Source: Williamsia sp. (GTDB taxonomy: Bacteria > Actinomycetota > Actinomycetes > Mycobacteriales > Mycobacteriaceae). Taken from it: a stretch of DNA of 40,327 nucleotides. The position numbers and the translations under genes were made by a program. The notes below the pieces were generated by a model. It searched no databases. It saw nothing but the letters and a program-made list of their open reading frames with translations, and was not told where the DNA came from. Each line of letters starts with the position of its first letter. The stretch's first letter is position 1. Below, piece by piece: positions 7,843 through 16,953 of the stretch. The stretch covers positions 1 to 40,327 of the forward strand of contig NZ_JAEMTF010000035.1 of NCBI RefSeq assembly GCF_016462415.1, given 5' to 3'.

Positions 7843-8531
7843 GCGGTCTTCCGCAACCGGTAACCGCGCCCGATCATGGTCTCGATCGCCGGCGTCTCGG
7901 AACCGACGCTGAGCTTGCGCCGCAGCGTCCCCACCGTGACCCGGACGGTCTGTGTGAACGGGTCGGCGTTCTCGTCCCAGACGTGGCGGAGCAACTCCTC
8001 GGCGGAGATCAGGTGGTCGGGCTTGCTCATCAGGTACCGCAGCACCGCGAACTCCTTGAGCGTCAGACCCACCTCCCGACCACCCCGGTGCACGAGCTGC
8101 CGGGCGGGGTCGAGGGTGATGTCGCCGACCGTGGACACCGTCGAGGGGCGCACCACCTCGCGACGCAGGAGCGCGCGGATCCTGGCTGAGAGTTCCGCCA
8201 GCGCAAAGGGTTTGACGACGTAGTCATCGGCGCCCACGTCGAGCCCGCGCACGCGGTCCGGTAGTCCACCGCGGGCGGTGAGCATGAGCACGCGCACGTC
8301 AGGCCCGGACTCGCTGGGCACCAGGCCTTCTCGGACGCGCTGGGCGAGCGTGAAACCGTCACCGTCGGGCAGGTTCACGTCGAGCAGGACGAGATCGTAG
8401 GCGTGCACGGCGAGCTTGGCGTACGCGTCGGCACACGTCAGCGAGACGTCGACGGCGTACCCCTCACGCCGCAGACCGATGCTCAGCGCGCTGACCAACC
8501 CCTCCTCGTCCTCCACGATCAACAACCTCAT
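7839..8531 (-). CDS. OmpR/PhoB-family response regulator
   Basis: 230 residues. The receiver domain begins MRLLIVEDEE, with phospho-acceptor Asp51 (LVLLDVNLPDGDG), a Thr-Ala switch (LMLTARG) and Lys in DDYVVKPFAL. The C-terminal winged helix has LTLKEFAVLRYLM and VRVTVGTLRRKL, ending IETMIGRGYRLRK. It is the partner of the overlapping histidine kinase gene. OmpR-type regulators bind tandem direct repeats about 11 bp apart, and such an array lies at 8571-8614. A TATCGT element lies nine bases before the ATG, so the message may be almost leaderless. Confidence 0.94.
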   Translation of the reverse strand: MRLLIVEDEEGLVSALSIGLRREGYAVDVSLTCADAYAKLAVHAYDLVLLDVNLPDGDGFTLAQRVREGLVPSESGPDVRVLMLTARGGLPDRVRGLDVGADDYVVKPFALAELSARIRALLRREVVRPSTVSTVGDITLDPARQLVHRGGREVGLTLKEFAVLRYLMSKPDHLISAEELLRHVWDENADPFTQTVRVTVGTLRRKLSVGSETPAIETMIGRGYRLRKTA

Positions 8532-8570
8532 GACACCCCACGATAGCGGGGCTCACCAGCCTCGACGACT

Positions 8571-8614
8571 GCCCTTTCGGTCGCCTTTCGGTGGCTTTTC
8601 CACTGGTTTTCGCA
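8571..8614. repeat. Four tandem 11-bp units with phased TTTC, probable response-regulator site
   Basis: TTTC occurs at 8575, 8586, 8597 and 8608, exactly 11 bp apart. The first two units share CCTTTCGGT. The array lies between the response regulator gene and the MoxR operon. Direct repeats on one helix face with an 11-bp step are the usual binding mode of OmpR/PhoB-family dimers. Confidence 0.65.
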
Positions 8615-8679
8615 TGTCGCGGGTCCACTGGGGATCACAGCGTCAGCCGCCCGCCCGGCAATCCTCGAGGAGCCCGAAG

Positions 8680-9723
8680 ATGAACGACCACCTGACCAGC
8701 ACGTCCATAGCGACCGCGGTCGATCCGCCGGTGGCCGCGGGAGCCCGGGTCGAGCGCGCGCTGTTCGAGGTCAAGCGCGTCGTGGTCGGCCAGGACGCGA
8801 TGGTCGAACGGATGCTCGTGGGCCTGCTGGCCCGCGGCCATGTGCTCCTCGAAGGTGTTCCCGGAGTGGCCAAGACGCTGGCTGTCCGCACCCTTGCCGA
8901 GGTCGTCGGTGGAGAGTTCCGCCGGCTGCAGTTCACCCCCGACCTGATGCCCGGCGACATTGTCGGCACCCGGGTGTGGCGGCCGTCGACGGAGAGTTTC
9001 GACATCGAGCTCGGTCCCGTCTTCGGCAACCTTGTCCTCGCCGACGAGATCAACCGGGCGCCGGCCAAGGTGCAGTCGGCACTGCTGGAGGCGATGGCCG
9101 AGAAGCAGGTCAGCATCGGCGGGAGAACCTTCGCCCTCCCCGACCCGTTCCTCGTCCTCGCCACGCAGAACCCCATCGAGACCGACGGCGTGTACCGACT
9201 GCCCGAAGCGCAGCGCGACCGTTTCCTGCTCAAGGTCGACGTCGGCCACCCCAGCGAACTGGAGGAGATGGCGATCATCTCGCGGATGGGCATCGCGGCG
9301 CCGCGGGCGTCGACGATCCTGGCGCTCGACGACGTCATCGAGCTGCAGGCGGCGGCCGCGTCGGTGTTCGTGCACCACGCGATCGAGAACTACATCGTCC
9401 GGCTGGTGATGGCCACCCGCACGCCCGCCGAGTACGGACTCCCCGGCCTGGTCGGCGCCCTGGAGTACGGCGTCAGCCCCCGAGGATCGCTGGGGTTGCT
9501 GGCCGCGTCGCGCGCGCTGGCGCTGATCCGCGGGCGTGACTACGTTCTGCCGGGCGATGTGGCCGACCTCGCGGGCGACGTCCTGGCGCACCGGTTGGTG
9601 CTGACATTCGACGCCTCGGCCGACGACATCGACGCCCGGGACCTGATCGACCTGGTGGTGCGCGCTGTTCCCGCGCCGCGGATCGCGCCGCACGAGGACG
9701 ACGCCGAAGAGCGTCTGGCGTGA
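8680..9723 (+). CDS. MoxR-family AAA+ ATPase
   Basis: 347 residues from the ATG at 8680, preceded by GAGGAG. Walker A is GVPGVAKT (about 59-66), Walker B lies in LVLADEINRAPAKVQSALLE, and sensor-1 in LATQNPIE followed by TDGVYRLPEAQRDRFLLK. This is the MoxR/RavA-like chaperone ATPase that works with DUF58 and VWA-domain partners, generally to mature or insert metal-binding or envelope proteins. It is the first gene of a four-gene operon (MoxR, DUF58, VWA, trypsin-like protease). The next gene starts within its stop codon (GTGA). Regulation by the divergent two-component system is inferred from the repeat array. Confidence 0.95.
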   Translation: MNDHLTSTSIATAVDPPVAAGARVERALFEVKRVVVGQDAMVERMLVGLLARGHVLLEGVPGVAKTLAVRTLAEVVGGEFRRLQFTPDLMPGDIVGTRVWRPSTESFDIELGPVFGNLVLADEINRAPAKVQSALLEAMAEKQVSIGGRTFALPDPFLVLATQNPIETDGVYRLPEAQRDRFLLKVDVGHPSELEEMAIISRMGIAAPRASTILALDDVIELQAAAASVFVHHAIENYIVRLVMATRTPAEYGLPGLVGALEYGVSPRGSLGLLAASRALALIRGRDYVLPGDVADLAGDVLAHRLVLTFDASADDIDARDLIDLVVRAVPAPRIAPHEDDAEERLA

Positions 9724-10607
9724 GTCTCGCCGCCTTCCACAGTCTCGAACTGCAGGTCCGGCGCCGGGTCTCCGGGCTGATGTACGGCGACAACGAGGGC
9801 ATCCGGCTGGGTCCGGGCAGCGTCGCCGAAGAAGTCGTCCGGTACCAGCCCGGCGACGACGTCCGCCGGATCGACTGGAACGTGACCGCCCGGTCGATGG
9901 ACTCGTACGTCTGGCGACCGCGCGCGGACCACGAACTCGAGACCTGGGTGCTCCTCGACGAGACGCCGAGCATGGCGTTCGGCACCGATGTCACCGAGAA
10001 GGGGGATCTCGCCGCCCAGGTCGCCGGCGCGATCGGACTCCTCACCGACGGACCCGGAAACCGCATGGGGATCGCACGCCTGACCGTCGACGGCATGGCC
10101 TATTCCCGCCCGCTGGCGTCACGGAAGGCCGCACGACGCGCCGTCGTGACACCCGACCGGCCGGCACGGGACGGGGTCGCCGAGGTGGACCTGACCACCG
10201 GGCTCGACGAACTGTCCCGTCGCGCACGACGTCCCGGGTTGCGCATCGTCGTCTCCGACCTACTCGGTGCCGATGGCACGATCGAGCGGCCCTTCGCGTG
10301 GGAACGGGCGCTGCGGCGTATGGCCGTGCGCAATCAGGTGGTCGTCGTCGAGATCATCGACCCCCGCGACCTGTCACTCCCCGACGTCGGTCACCTCGTG
10401 CTCGTCGACCCAGAGTCCGGTCGTCAACGGGAGATCTCGACCTCGGATCGACGGACACGAGCCGCCTTCGACTCTGCCGCACAGCAATTCCGAATCGACA
10501 CCACCGACGCCGTGCGCGCGGCGGGGTGCCAACACGTCGTACTGCGAACCGACCAGGACTGGCTGCTCGGACTCGCCCGATTCGTCCAGAGGTGGAACCG
10601 CTCATGA
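9720..10607 (+). CDS. DUF58 protein of the MoxR operon
   Basis: 295 residues from a GTG that overlaps the MoxR stop. It carries the DUF58 hallmark YQPGDDVRRIDWNVTARSMD followed by a vWA-like fold (ETWVLLDETPSMAFG, LRIVVSDLLG). The DETPS sequence stands where a MIDAS DxSxS would be, so metal binding is degenerate. There is no signal peptide or membrane segment. DUF58 proteins are regular partners of MoxR ATPases. The 3' end overlaps the VWA gene start by four bases (ATGA), which implies co-translation. Confidence 0.92.
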   Translation: MSLAAFHSLELQVRRRVSGLMYGDNEGIRLGPGSVAEEVVRYQPGDDVRRIDWNVTARSMDSYVWRPRADHELETWVLLDETPSMAFGTDVTEKGDLAAQVAGAIGLLTDGPGNRMGIARLTVDGMAYSRPLASRKAARRAVVTPDRPARDGVAEVDLTTGLDELSRRARRPGLRIVVSDLLGADGTIERPFAWERALRRMAVRNQVVVVEIIDPRDLSLPDVGHLVLVDPESGRQREISTSDRRTRAAFDSAAQQFRIDTTDAVRAAGCQHVVLRTDQDWLLGLARFVQRWNRS

Positions 10608-11572
10608 CCTTCATCAGCCCGCTGGGTCTTCTTCTCCTCGTACCGGTGGCCGCCATCGCTGTCGCCTACGTGGTGTTGCTGCGGCGGCGACGCCGATACG
10701 CGGTGCGTTTCGCCGCGTTGCCGATGCTCGAGAAGGTGGTCCCCCGGCGACCCGCATGGCGTCGCCATCTGCCCACCGCCGCCATTGTTCTCGCGTTCGC
10801 CGCGTTGTCGATGGCGATCGCGCGACCCGAGATCGCGTTCCAGATCCCCCGCGAACGCGCCACCGTGATGGTGGCCATCGACACGTCGGCCTCCATGCAG
10901 GCCACCGATGTCTCACCGTCGCGGATGGCCGCGGCGATCGATGCCGCATCAGACTTCATCGACGACCTGCCCACCACCTTCAACGTGGGCGTCGTGGCCT
11001 TCGCCGGTACCGCCGATCTCGTCTCGCCGCCGAGCACCGACCGCGCGGCCGCCACGGCGAGTCTTCGCTCCCTGGGAGTGTCGAGCGCCACGGCGGTCGG
11101 CGAAGCGGTCTTCTCCTCCCTCGATGCGATCGCGTCCATCGACCAGCGCCTCGACACCGACGACGAATCGACACCCGACGAGGTGGTACCGGGACGGATC
11201 GTCCTGCTCTCCGACGGGTCGAACACGGTGGGCCGCAGTCCCGCCGAGGCCGCTCTGGCGAGTGTGGCCGCCGAGGTGGAGGTGTCGACGATCGCCTACG
11301 GCACACCCGACGGGGTCCTCGGCACCGGCGGGTTCGACGTGCCGGTTCCGGTCGACACCACGACGCTCGAACGACTGGCCGACGACACCGGCGGTCAGGC
11401 GTACACGGCGCAGAGCAGCGGGGAGCTCGAGGACGTCTACCGCGACATCGGATCGTCGATCGGCTATCGCACGGAGATCCGGGAGGTCACGACGTGGTTC
11501 GCGGTTTCCGGACTCCTCCTCGGTCTCGCCGCGGCGGCGATGTCGCTGCGCTGGTTCTCCCGGTTGATCTGA
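10604..11572 (+). CDS. Membrane-anchored von Willebrand factor A (VWA) protein
   Basis: 322 residues from the ATG at 10604 (MTFISPLGLLLLVPVAAIAV). Two N-terminal membrane segments (about 5-25 and 56-74) precede the vWA domain. The MIDAS DxSxS is intact at Asp93, Ser95 and Ser97 (VAIDTSASM), with later VLLSDGSNT. A C-terminal membrane segment sits at about 298-315 (WFAVSGLLLGLAAAAM). It belongs to the BatA/BatB-like family found downstream of MoxR and DUF58. The domain probably binds a metal-coordinated partner that the ATPase acts upon. The next gene follows after 34 bases. Confidence 0.93.
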   Translation: MTFISPLGLLLLVPVAAIAVAYVVLLRRRRRYAVRFAALPMLEKVVPRRPAWRRHLPTAAIVLAFAALSMAIARPEIAFQIPRERATVMVAIDTSASMQATDVSPSRMAAAIDAASDFIDDLPTTFNVGVVAFAGTADLVSPPSTDRAAATASLRSLGVSSATAVGEAVFSSLDAIASIDQRLDTDDESTPDEVVPGRIVLLSDGSNTVGRSPAEAALASVAAEVEVSTIAYGTPDGVLGTGGFDVPVPVDTTTLERLADDTGGQAYTAQSSGELEDVYRDIGSSIGYRTEIREVTTWFAVSGLLLGLAAAAMSLRWFSRLI

Positions 11573-11606
11573 CCGTTCACCTCCCACCCACAGACCGAGG
11601 ACTGCA

Positions 11607-12512
11607 GTGATCCACACACGACCCCCCGGGTACCGACCCGACTTCCTTCCACCCGATCCCACGTCACCGACACCGGTGCCCACAGGTCACCGTCCCACAC
11701 CGCCCGCGACGGGGTTCCGACCACCATCCCCGCTGTCACCTCCACCGGTCGCGGTGCCCATCGAGGACGCGAAACCGCCCCGGGGCCGCCGCCGAGGCAC
11801 CGCCCTGGTCGCGACATGCGTTGTGCTCAGCGTGCTCGCCGGGACCGGTACGGCGTACGTCCTCGAGCAGACGGGTATCGGACCCACCGGCGATTCGACG
11901 CAGGTCGCCGACACCGGCACGGGGCCGGCCGCAACCGAGCTCGCCGCCGGCCGGATCGTGCCGAGTGTGGTGCAGGTGACCGCGGGCCGTTCGGCCGGAT
12001 CGGGGTTCGCGATCGACTCCATGGGCCACGTGATCACCAATCATCACGTGATCGAGGGGCAGGACTCGGTCACGCTGCGGTTGTCGACGGGGCGACAGGT
12101 CCCGGCGCGAGTGATCGGAAGCGACCCCGCCGCCGACATCGCCGTTCTCGAGATCCGCGGTTCGGCACCCGCTGCAGCACGGCTCGGCACCGGGGTACCG
12201 CTGCGGACCGGCGAATCGGTGTTGGCCGTCGGATCCCCCCTGGGTCTGAGCGGAACCGTCACGGCAGGCATCGTGAGCGCGGTCGACCGCCGACAGACGA
12301 CGGTCGGGGCCGGCGGGATGATCCAGACCGACGCCTCGATCAACCCCGGCAACTCCGGTGGGCCACTGGTCAATCTCGACGGCGAGGTCGTCGGCGTCAA
12401 CACCGCCATCGCCACCTACGGCGGACAACGATCCGGCAACATCGGGATCGGCTTCTCCGTACCCATCGATCGCGCCATGCAGGTGGCCAACCGAATCATC
12501 GCCGAGAACTGA
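11607..12512 (+). CDS. HtrA-like (S1C) trypsin-fold protease without PDZ domain
   Basis: 301 residues from a GTG with GAGGA six bases upstream. The first 60 residues are proline-rich and cytoplasmic, then a single membrane segment at about 65-85 anchors an extracytoplasmic protease. The catalytic triad is His147 (TNHHVI), Asp177 (PAADIAVLE) and Ser250 (NPGNSGGPL). The sequence ends right after the protease fold (IGFSVPIDRAMQV), so the PDZ domains of classical HtrA/DegP are missing. It is the last gene of the MoxR operon, which suggests a link between the VWA/MoxR machine and envelope proteolysis (inference). Confidence 0.93.
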   Translation: MIHTRPPGYRPDFLPPDPTSPTPVPTGHRPTPPATGFRPPSPLSPPPVAVPIEDAKPPRGRRRGTALVATCVVLSVLAGTGTAYVLEQTGIGPTGDSTQVADTGTGPAATELAAGRIVPSVVQVTAGRSAGSGFAIDSMGHVITNHHVIEGQDSVTLRLSTGRQVPARVIGSDPAADIAVLEIRGSAPAAARLGTGVPLRTGESVLAVGSPLGLSGTVTAGIVSAVDRRQTTVGAGGMIQTDASINPGNSGGPLVNLDGEVVGVNTAIATYGGQRSGNIGIGFSVPIDRAMQVANRIIAEN

Positions 12513-12516
12513 CGAG

Positions 12517-13584
12517 TCACCCGTCCAGATCGAACCTCTCGCGCTCGCGACGACCATGGGTGAGACGGCGTAGATCGGTCTCCGAGTCGAAGCTGGAACC
12601 GACACCGCCGGCGACCACGCCCATGGTCGAGCTGAGCCACGCCAGGTTGACGTAGTCCGAGACACCGACCGGCCGGCCGAGTATCAGCGCCATGAACTGT
12701 GGATCGATCAACGCCGCCCCGCCGAGGAGGATGGCCACGAACAGGGTCGCGTACAACGTGAGCACGCAGACGAACAGGGTCGCCAGGGTCGACATGTTGT
12801 AGAGGAAAGTGACCTGGGCGTAACGGGTTTGGGCGGTCCGATCCCAGAGGCCGTTGCTCAACACCAACCACCCCATCAAGATGATGATGGCCAGGAACGT
12901 GAACAGCAGCAACCGCCACGAGGGCAGGTACGACGCCATCTGCCAGATGGAGTTGTAGAAGATGCCGAACGCTCCCGCGGCGGCCGCCGCGGCCAGCGCA
13001 CTCGACAACCGGGGCACCGTCCGTAACGGCTCGTTGGTCGAGATCATGCCCAGAACGGTTCGCAGCCAGGAGAACACCGTCAGCGCATACAGCTGAGACG
13101 GCCCCGATTCCGGGATCTTCCACCGGCTCCCGCGGAACGGGATCCGCCTGCGTTCAGGTGTCGCGGGATCGCAGAGCATGCGAGCGGACTGGTTCAGCGC
13201 GATACGCAGCCGCCGTTTGGTCGCCCACGCACCCAGCGTCGGGCTAGAGATCACGGCGAGCCGCGCATCGACGAACACCTCGGAGATCAACGGTTGTCTC
13301 GGTGTGTAGCGCGGGATCTCGGTGACCACGACGATCGCGTGCGGGTCGGGACCCGGCGCTGCGGTCCGAGCCCGCACGTAGTCGATCGTGTCGTCGGGAC
13401 GAAGACGAACCAGGTGCACGCTCTGGATCACCGACACCGGCCGACCCAACAGCTCGGCCAGTTCCGGCTCCAGCGTCGGCACGACGGCGGCGACCCGGCG
13501 GGACACGATCCCGGGGTCGCTGACGATCAACACCGTCACCGGGGCATGGTCGACCGAGTCGGTCGAATCGATCAGTGCTGCCAT
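12517..13584 (-). CDS. Uncharacterised multi-pass membrane protein
   Basis: 355 residues from the ATG at 13584 (MAALIDSTDS); a GGAG lies 11 bases upstream and an earlier start at 13656 adds unconserved-looking sequence. I do not recognise the family. Residues 15-135 form a soluble alternating strand/helix domain (VTVLIVSDPGIVSRR, HAIVVVTEIPR, ARLAVISSPTLG). A linker and four or five membrane segments follow (about 195-215, 223-245, 258-292, 309-330), then a charged tail (HGRRERERFDLDG). It converges on the MoxR operon with a four-base gap and lies downstream of the SDR gene on the same strand after 68 bases. Function unknown. Confidence 0.75.
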   Translation of the reverse strand: MAALIDSTDSVDHAPVTVLIVSDPGIVSRRVAAVVPTLEPELAELLGRPVSVIQSVHLVRLRPDDTIDYVRARTAAPGPDPHAIVVVTEIPRYTPRQPLISEVFVDARLAVISSPTLGAWATKRRLRIALNQSARMLCDPATPERRRIPFRGSRWKIPESGPSQLYALTVFSWLRTVLGMISTNEPLRTVPRLSSALAAAAAAGAFGIFYNSIWQMASYLPSWRLLLFTFLAIIILMGWLVLSNGLWDRTAQTRYAQVTFLYNMSTLATLFVCVLTLYATLFVAILLGGAALIDPQFMALILGRPVGVSDYVNLAWLSSTMGVVAGGVGSSFDSETDLRRLTHGRRERERFDLDG

Positions 13585-13652
13585 CGGCGATGAATCTCCG
13601 TGTCGTGGTGGTCGGCCCTCAGGGACGAAACATAGCCGACACGACGCCCGCG

Positions 13653-14597
13653 TCACCCCCGAGGGAAAGTCACCCGCGTCAACTCCTCCGACGTCCGCCA
13701 GATGCGCTCGGCCTGATCTGCACCGGTCAGGCGTGCGTACATCTTCTGTTGACCGGGCCGGCCACCCAGATGGCCGAGCCCGCCGGGGCCGTAGAACGCG
13801 CCACTCTCGGCATCAGGCGCCGTCGCGGCGAACAGCGCGGGCAGTGCCGCGGAGTCGACGGTGCCGACGAGGATTCCGCGCGCCGAGAGCAGACGGATCA
13901 CCCTGCGGCCCATGGTGTCGCGGTCACGGTCGAGCTCGGGACGCGCGGCCAGCAGGTTGGTGGGTGCGACCCCAGGGTGCGACAGGTAGCTGGTCAGGCC
14001 CCAGCCGCCGGCTCTGCTGCGGCGATCGAGCTCGACCCCGAACAGTCCCATCGCGATCTTCGACTGGCTGTAGGCGCGCATCCCGTCGTACGAGCGTTCC
14101 CAGTTCAGGTCGTCGTCGTTGATCGCCCCACTGTTGGCCGCGACGCTGATCTGCGAGACGACCCGCGCGCGTCCGGCGCGCAGGAGCGGAAGCAGGTGTG
14201 CCACCAGGGCGAAATGCCCCAGGTGGTTGGTGCCGAACTGGAGCTCGAACCCGTCGGAGGTGACCTGACGGTCGGGCGGGGTCATCACACCGGCGTTGTT
14301 GATCAGGATGTCGATGGCCCTGCCTTCGTCGGCGAGGGTCGCACCCAGCGCGGCGACCGAGCTCAGCGACGACAGGTCGAGGAAGCGCAGGGAGACACGG
14401 GCCTCGGGGACCGCCTCGCCGATCGCGGCGAGCGCTGCGTCGCCCTTCGTCTGGTTGCGCACGGGCACGATGACCTCGGCGCCCGCCGCGGCCAGTCGGG
14501 TCGCGAGTACCAGTCCGATCCCGTCGCTCGCGCCGGTGACGACTGCACGTTGTCCGGACAGGTCGGGGACATCGATGTCGATCTGCTTGCGGGCCAT
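13653..14597 (-). CDS. SDR family oxidoreductase (retinol-dehydrogenase-like)
   Basis: 314 residues from the ATG at 14597, with AGGAG eight bases upstream. The N-terminus [20 protein letters not shown] leads into TGASDGIG, then [12 protein letters not shown], the ILINNAGVM motif, and [12 protein letters not shown] with the catalytic Tyr and Lys. The YxxxK-following region [14 protein letters not shown] matches the actinobacterial retinol/WW-type SDRs. A cytosolic NADP(H)-dependent reductase is likely. It is divergent from an XRE regulator with a C-terminal ligand domain, a pairing common in actinobacteria and probably a regulator-target couple. Confidence 0.9.
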   Translation of the reverse strand: MARKQIDIDVPDLSGQRAVVTGASDGIGLVLATRLAAAGAEVIVPVRNQTKGDAALAAIGEAVPEARVSLRFLDLSSLSSVAALGATLADEGRAIDILINNAGVMTPPDRQVTSDGFELQFGTNHLGHFALVAHLLPLLRAGRARVVSQISVAANSGAINDDDLNWERSYDGMRAYSQSKIAMGLFGVELDRRSRAGGWGLTSYLSHPGVAPTNLLAARPELDRDRDTMGRRVIRLLSARGILVGTVDSAALPALFAATAPDAESGAFYGPGGLGHLGGRPGQQKMYARLTGADQAERIWRTSEELTRVTFPRG

Positions 14598-14693
14598 GTT
14601 CCACTCCTGGAGTTCGTCGGGTGTCGTCCACAGTGACCCGTCCACACGGCGATAGGCAGGGCCTGACGATCCACTGTTGTCGGAGGCGAGGCA

Positions 14694-14709
14694 GCGGCGC
14701 GGACGCCGC
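14694..14709. promoter_or_regulatory. GC-rich inverted repeat in SDR/XRE spacer
   Basis: GCGGCG (14694-14699) and CGCCGC (14704-14709) flank CGGA in the 188-bp divergent spacer. It may be an operator for the XRE regulator, but six GC-only arm positions are weak evidence in DNA of this composition. The rest of the spacer shows a possible -10 (TAGGAAT, near 14754) for the XRE gene. Confidence 0.3.
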
Positions 14710-14785
14710 CTGAGGGGGATCGACAGGCCATGGCTCGGGCGGAGGGTGAACGGTAGGAATACACATGACACTCGAGGAGGCACCG

Positions 14786-15655
14786 ATGACGATCGACCGA
14801 GATGGGCTCGCCGAGTTCCTCCGGCTCCGCCGCGAAGCCCTGCAACCCGAGGACGTGGGCATCCCACGCGGGCAACGCCGCCGGACGAGTGGACTACGCC
14901 GCGAGGAGGTCGCCGCGTTGTGTCACATGTCGACCGACTACTACTCCCGGCTCGAGCGGACGCGCGGCCCGCATCCGTCCACGCAGATGATCGCCTCGAT
15001 TGCACAGGGGCTGCACCTGTCTCGCGTGGAGCGCGATCACCTGTTCCGTCTGGCCGGACACCAGCCACCGACGCAGGGAACAGTCGGCGACCACGTCAAC
15101 CCCGGGCTCATGCGCATCCTCGACCGTCTGCAGGACACGCCAGCCGAGATAGTCACCGAGCTGGGCGAGACCCTGCGGCAGACGGATCTCGGTGTGGCGC
15201 TCGTCGGCGACCTCACGCGGTACAGCGGCAACGCCCGCAGCATCGGCTACCGATGGTTCACCGACCCCGACAGCCGCTCCATCTACCACCCCGACGATCA
15301 CGCGTTCCTCACCCGGATGTGGGTGTCCGGCCTGCGCGAGATGGTGACACTGCGCGGGGCGGGTTCACGCGCAGCCCACCTCGCCGAGCTGCTGCTCGAC
15401 GAGAGCGACGAGTTCCGTCGGACGTGGAACACCCATGAGGTGGGCGTCCGCCCCACCGAGACGAAACGGTTCGTACACCCGGAACTCGGCACGCTGGAGC
15501 TCACCTGTCAGACCCTGCTCGACCCGGCCCAGTCGCACCACCTGCTGGTGTACACGGCCACCCCCGGCACCGAGTCCCACGAGAAATTGCAGCTGCTCTC
15601 GGTCATCGGGTCGCAGACGATGCGCGTCTCGCCGACTCCGACGGACGGTCCATAG
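14786..15655 (+). CDS. XRE-type regulator with MmyB-like ligand-binding domain
   Basis: 289 residues. The ATG at 14786 is preceded five bases away by GAGGAGG, so it is preferred over the ATG at 14765. The N-terminal helix-turn-helix ([20 protein letters not shown], then [20 protein letters not shown]) is followed from about residue 95 by the MmyB-like ligand domain, with [15 protein letters not shown] and [20 protein letters not shown]. Such proteins bind an unknown, probably lipidic, ligand and control an adjacent SDR gene. Here that SDR is divergent at 13653-14597. Confidence 0.92.
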   Translation: MTIDRDGLAEFLRLRREALQPEDVGIPRGQRRRTSGLRREEVAALCHMSTDYYSRLERTRGPHPSTQMIASIAQGLHLSRVERDHLFRLAGHQPPTQGTVGDHVNPGLMRILDRLQDTPAEIVTELGETLRQTDLGVALVGDLTRYSGNARSIGYRWFTDPDSRSIYHPDDHAFLTRMWVSGLREMVTLRGAGSRAAHLAELLLDESDEFRRTWNTHEVGVRPTETKRFVHPELGTLELTCQTLLDPAQSHHLLVYTATPGTESHEKLQLLSVIGSQTMRVSPTPTDGP

Positions 15656-15748
15656 ACGACGAGACCAATCGCTCACCACCGCCGCGCCGCAAACAGGGCA
15701 GACTCGGATGGTCGGGCCGACACGGCACGATCGAACGCGAGGAGTTCC

Positions 15749-16783
15749 ATGAAGGTGTTGGTCACCGGTGCATCCGGATACGTCGGCGGTCGTCTGGTCC
15801 CGCGTCTGCTCGCCGACGGGCACGACATCCGCGTCACCACGAGCAGTCCCGATTCCACCATCACCGCGTGGTGGGCCGAGAAGGTCGATTCGGTGACGAT
15901 GGACGTTCTCGACTCCGATCAGGTCGTGGCGGCCACCGAGGGCATCGAGGCCGTGTTCTACCTGATCCACGGCATGGGCGACGGCGACGACTTCGCCGAG
16001 ACCGACCGTGAGGCCGCGACCAACATGACCGCGGCGATCGACCAACACGGCATTCCCAAGGTCGTCTACCTGACCGGCATCGTTCCCGATGTCGAGTCCG
16101 ACGACCTCTCCGAACACATCTCGTCGCGCCTGGAGGTCGAGAACATCCTCGAAGGGTCGTCGGCGACAGCCGTCGCACTCCGCGCCGCGATCATCCTCGG
16201 CAGCGGGTCGACGTCGTTCGAACTCATCCGCCAGGTCAGTGAACGCCTACCCGTCCAGACCGTGCCCAGCTGGATGGACTCACAGGTCCAGCCCATCGCC
16301 GTCACCGACGTGCTGGACGCGCTGGCCGGCGCCCTCGACCCGGACGTCCCCGGTGGGCACTACGACATCGGTGGAGCCGAGACGATGGCGTACTCCGTCC
16401 TCCTCGACACGTACACCACGATCGCCGGACTCACCCGTCCGCAGGTGAGCGTTCCGTTGCTGCCCACGACACTCGTCGGCGAGATGGTCGCCGCTCTGAC
16501 CGACGTCCCGTCGTCGACGGTCACCGCGCTCGTCGAGAGCCTGCACCACGACATGGTCTGTCACGACACGACTTTCCTGGGCACACTCCTGCCGGCCGGA
16601 TACAGCCTGACAACGACCGAGGATGCGATCACCCGCGCCCTGGCCGATCCTGCAGCCGACCCCGCCCACGCGGACCCGATCGGCCCCATGCCGCACGACC
16701 CCGACTGGGCCGGCGGCGGCAGCCACACCCCCATCCGCTCGAAGATCTCGGCGGTCATCGACAAGCTGACCCCCGGCAGCTGA
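15749..16783 (+). CDS. Atypical SDR, YbjT-like NAD(P)H-binding protein
   Basis: 344 residues, start supported by GAGGAG. The dinucleotide loop is VLVTGASGYVGGRLV. The segment VFYLIHGMGDGDDFAETDRE resembles the actinobacterial NAD(P)-binding family that includes YbjT-like and complex-I-associated atypical SDRs. The classical Tyr-xxx-Lys is not visible, so the protein may be a sensor, assembly factor or unusual reductase. The 3' third (SVPLLPTTLVGEMVAALTDV) fits the conserved tail of this family. It follows the XRE gene by 93 bases on the same strand, but its own strong ribosome site suggests independent expression. Confidence 0.85.
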   Translation: MKVLVTGASGYVGGRLVPRLLADGHDIRVTTSSPDSTITAWWAEKVDSVTMDVLDSDQVVAATEGIEAVFYLIHGMGDGDDFAETDREAATNMTAAIDQHGIPKVVYLTGIVPDVESDDLSEHISSRLEVENILEGSSATAVALRAAIILGSGSTSFELIRQVSERLPVQTVPSWMDSQVQPIAVTDVLDALAGALDPDVPGGHYDIGGAETMAYSVLLDTYTTIAGLTRPQVSVPLLPTTLVGEMVAALTDVPSSTVTALVESLHHDMVCHDTTFLGTLLPAGYSLTTTEDAITRALADPAADPAHADPIGPMPHDPDWAGGGSHTPIRSKISAVIDKLTPGS

Positions 16784-16796
16784 CGCCCGCGTCCCA

Positions 16797-16825
16797 AAAC
16801 GGGGTGTTCCTGGCGCGAAACGGGG
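16797..16825. repeat. Direct repeat AAACGGGG, 21 bp apart
   Basis: AAACGGGG occurs at 16797-16804 and 16818-16825 in the spacer before the chloroperoxidase-like gene, an offset of two helical turns. It may be a regulator site. The remainder of this 170-bp spacer shows nothing else clear. Confidence 0.3.
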
Positions 16826-16953
16826 GGCGCGGACTCGGCGAACCCTGCGAGCCTTCTCCTACGAGAGTCGACATGTCCGTCGAGCTCGAATCTGCATCCA
16901 CCCGGTCGCGCCCCCACAGGGGCTTCGCGAACCCGAGACCCAGGAGGCCTCCC

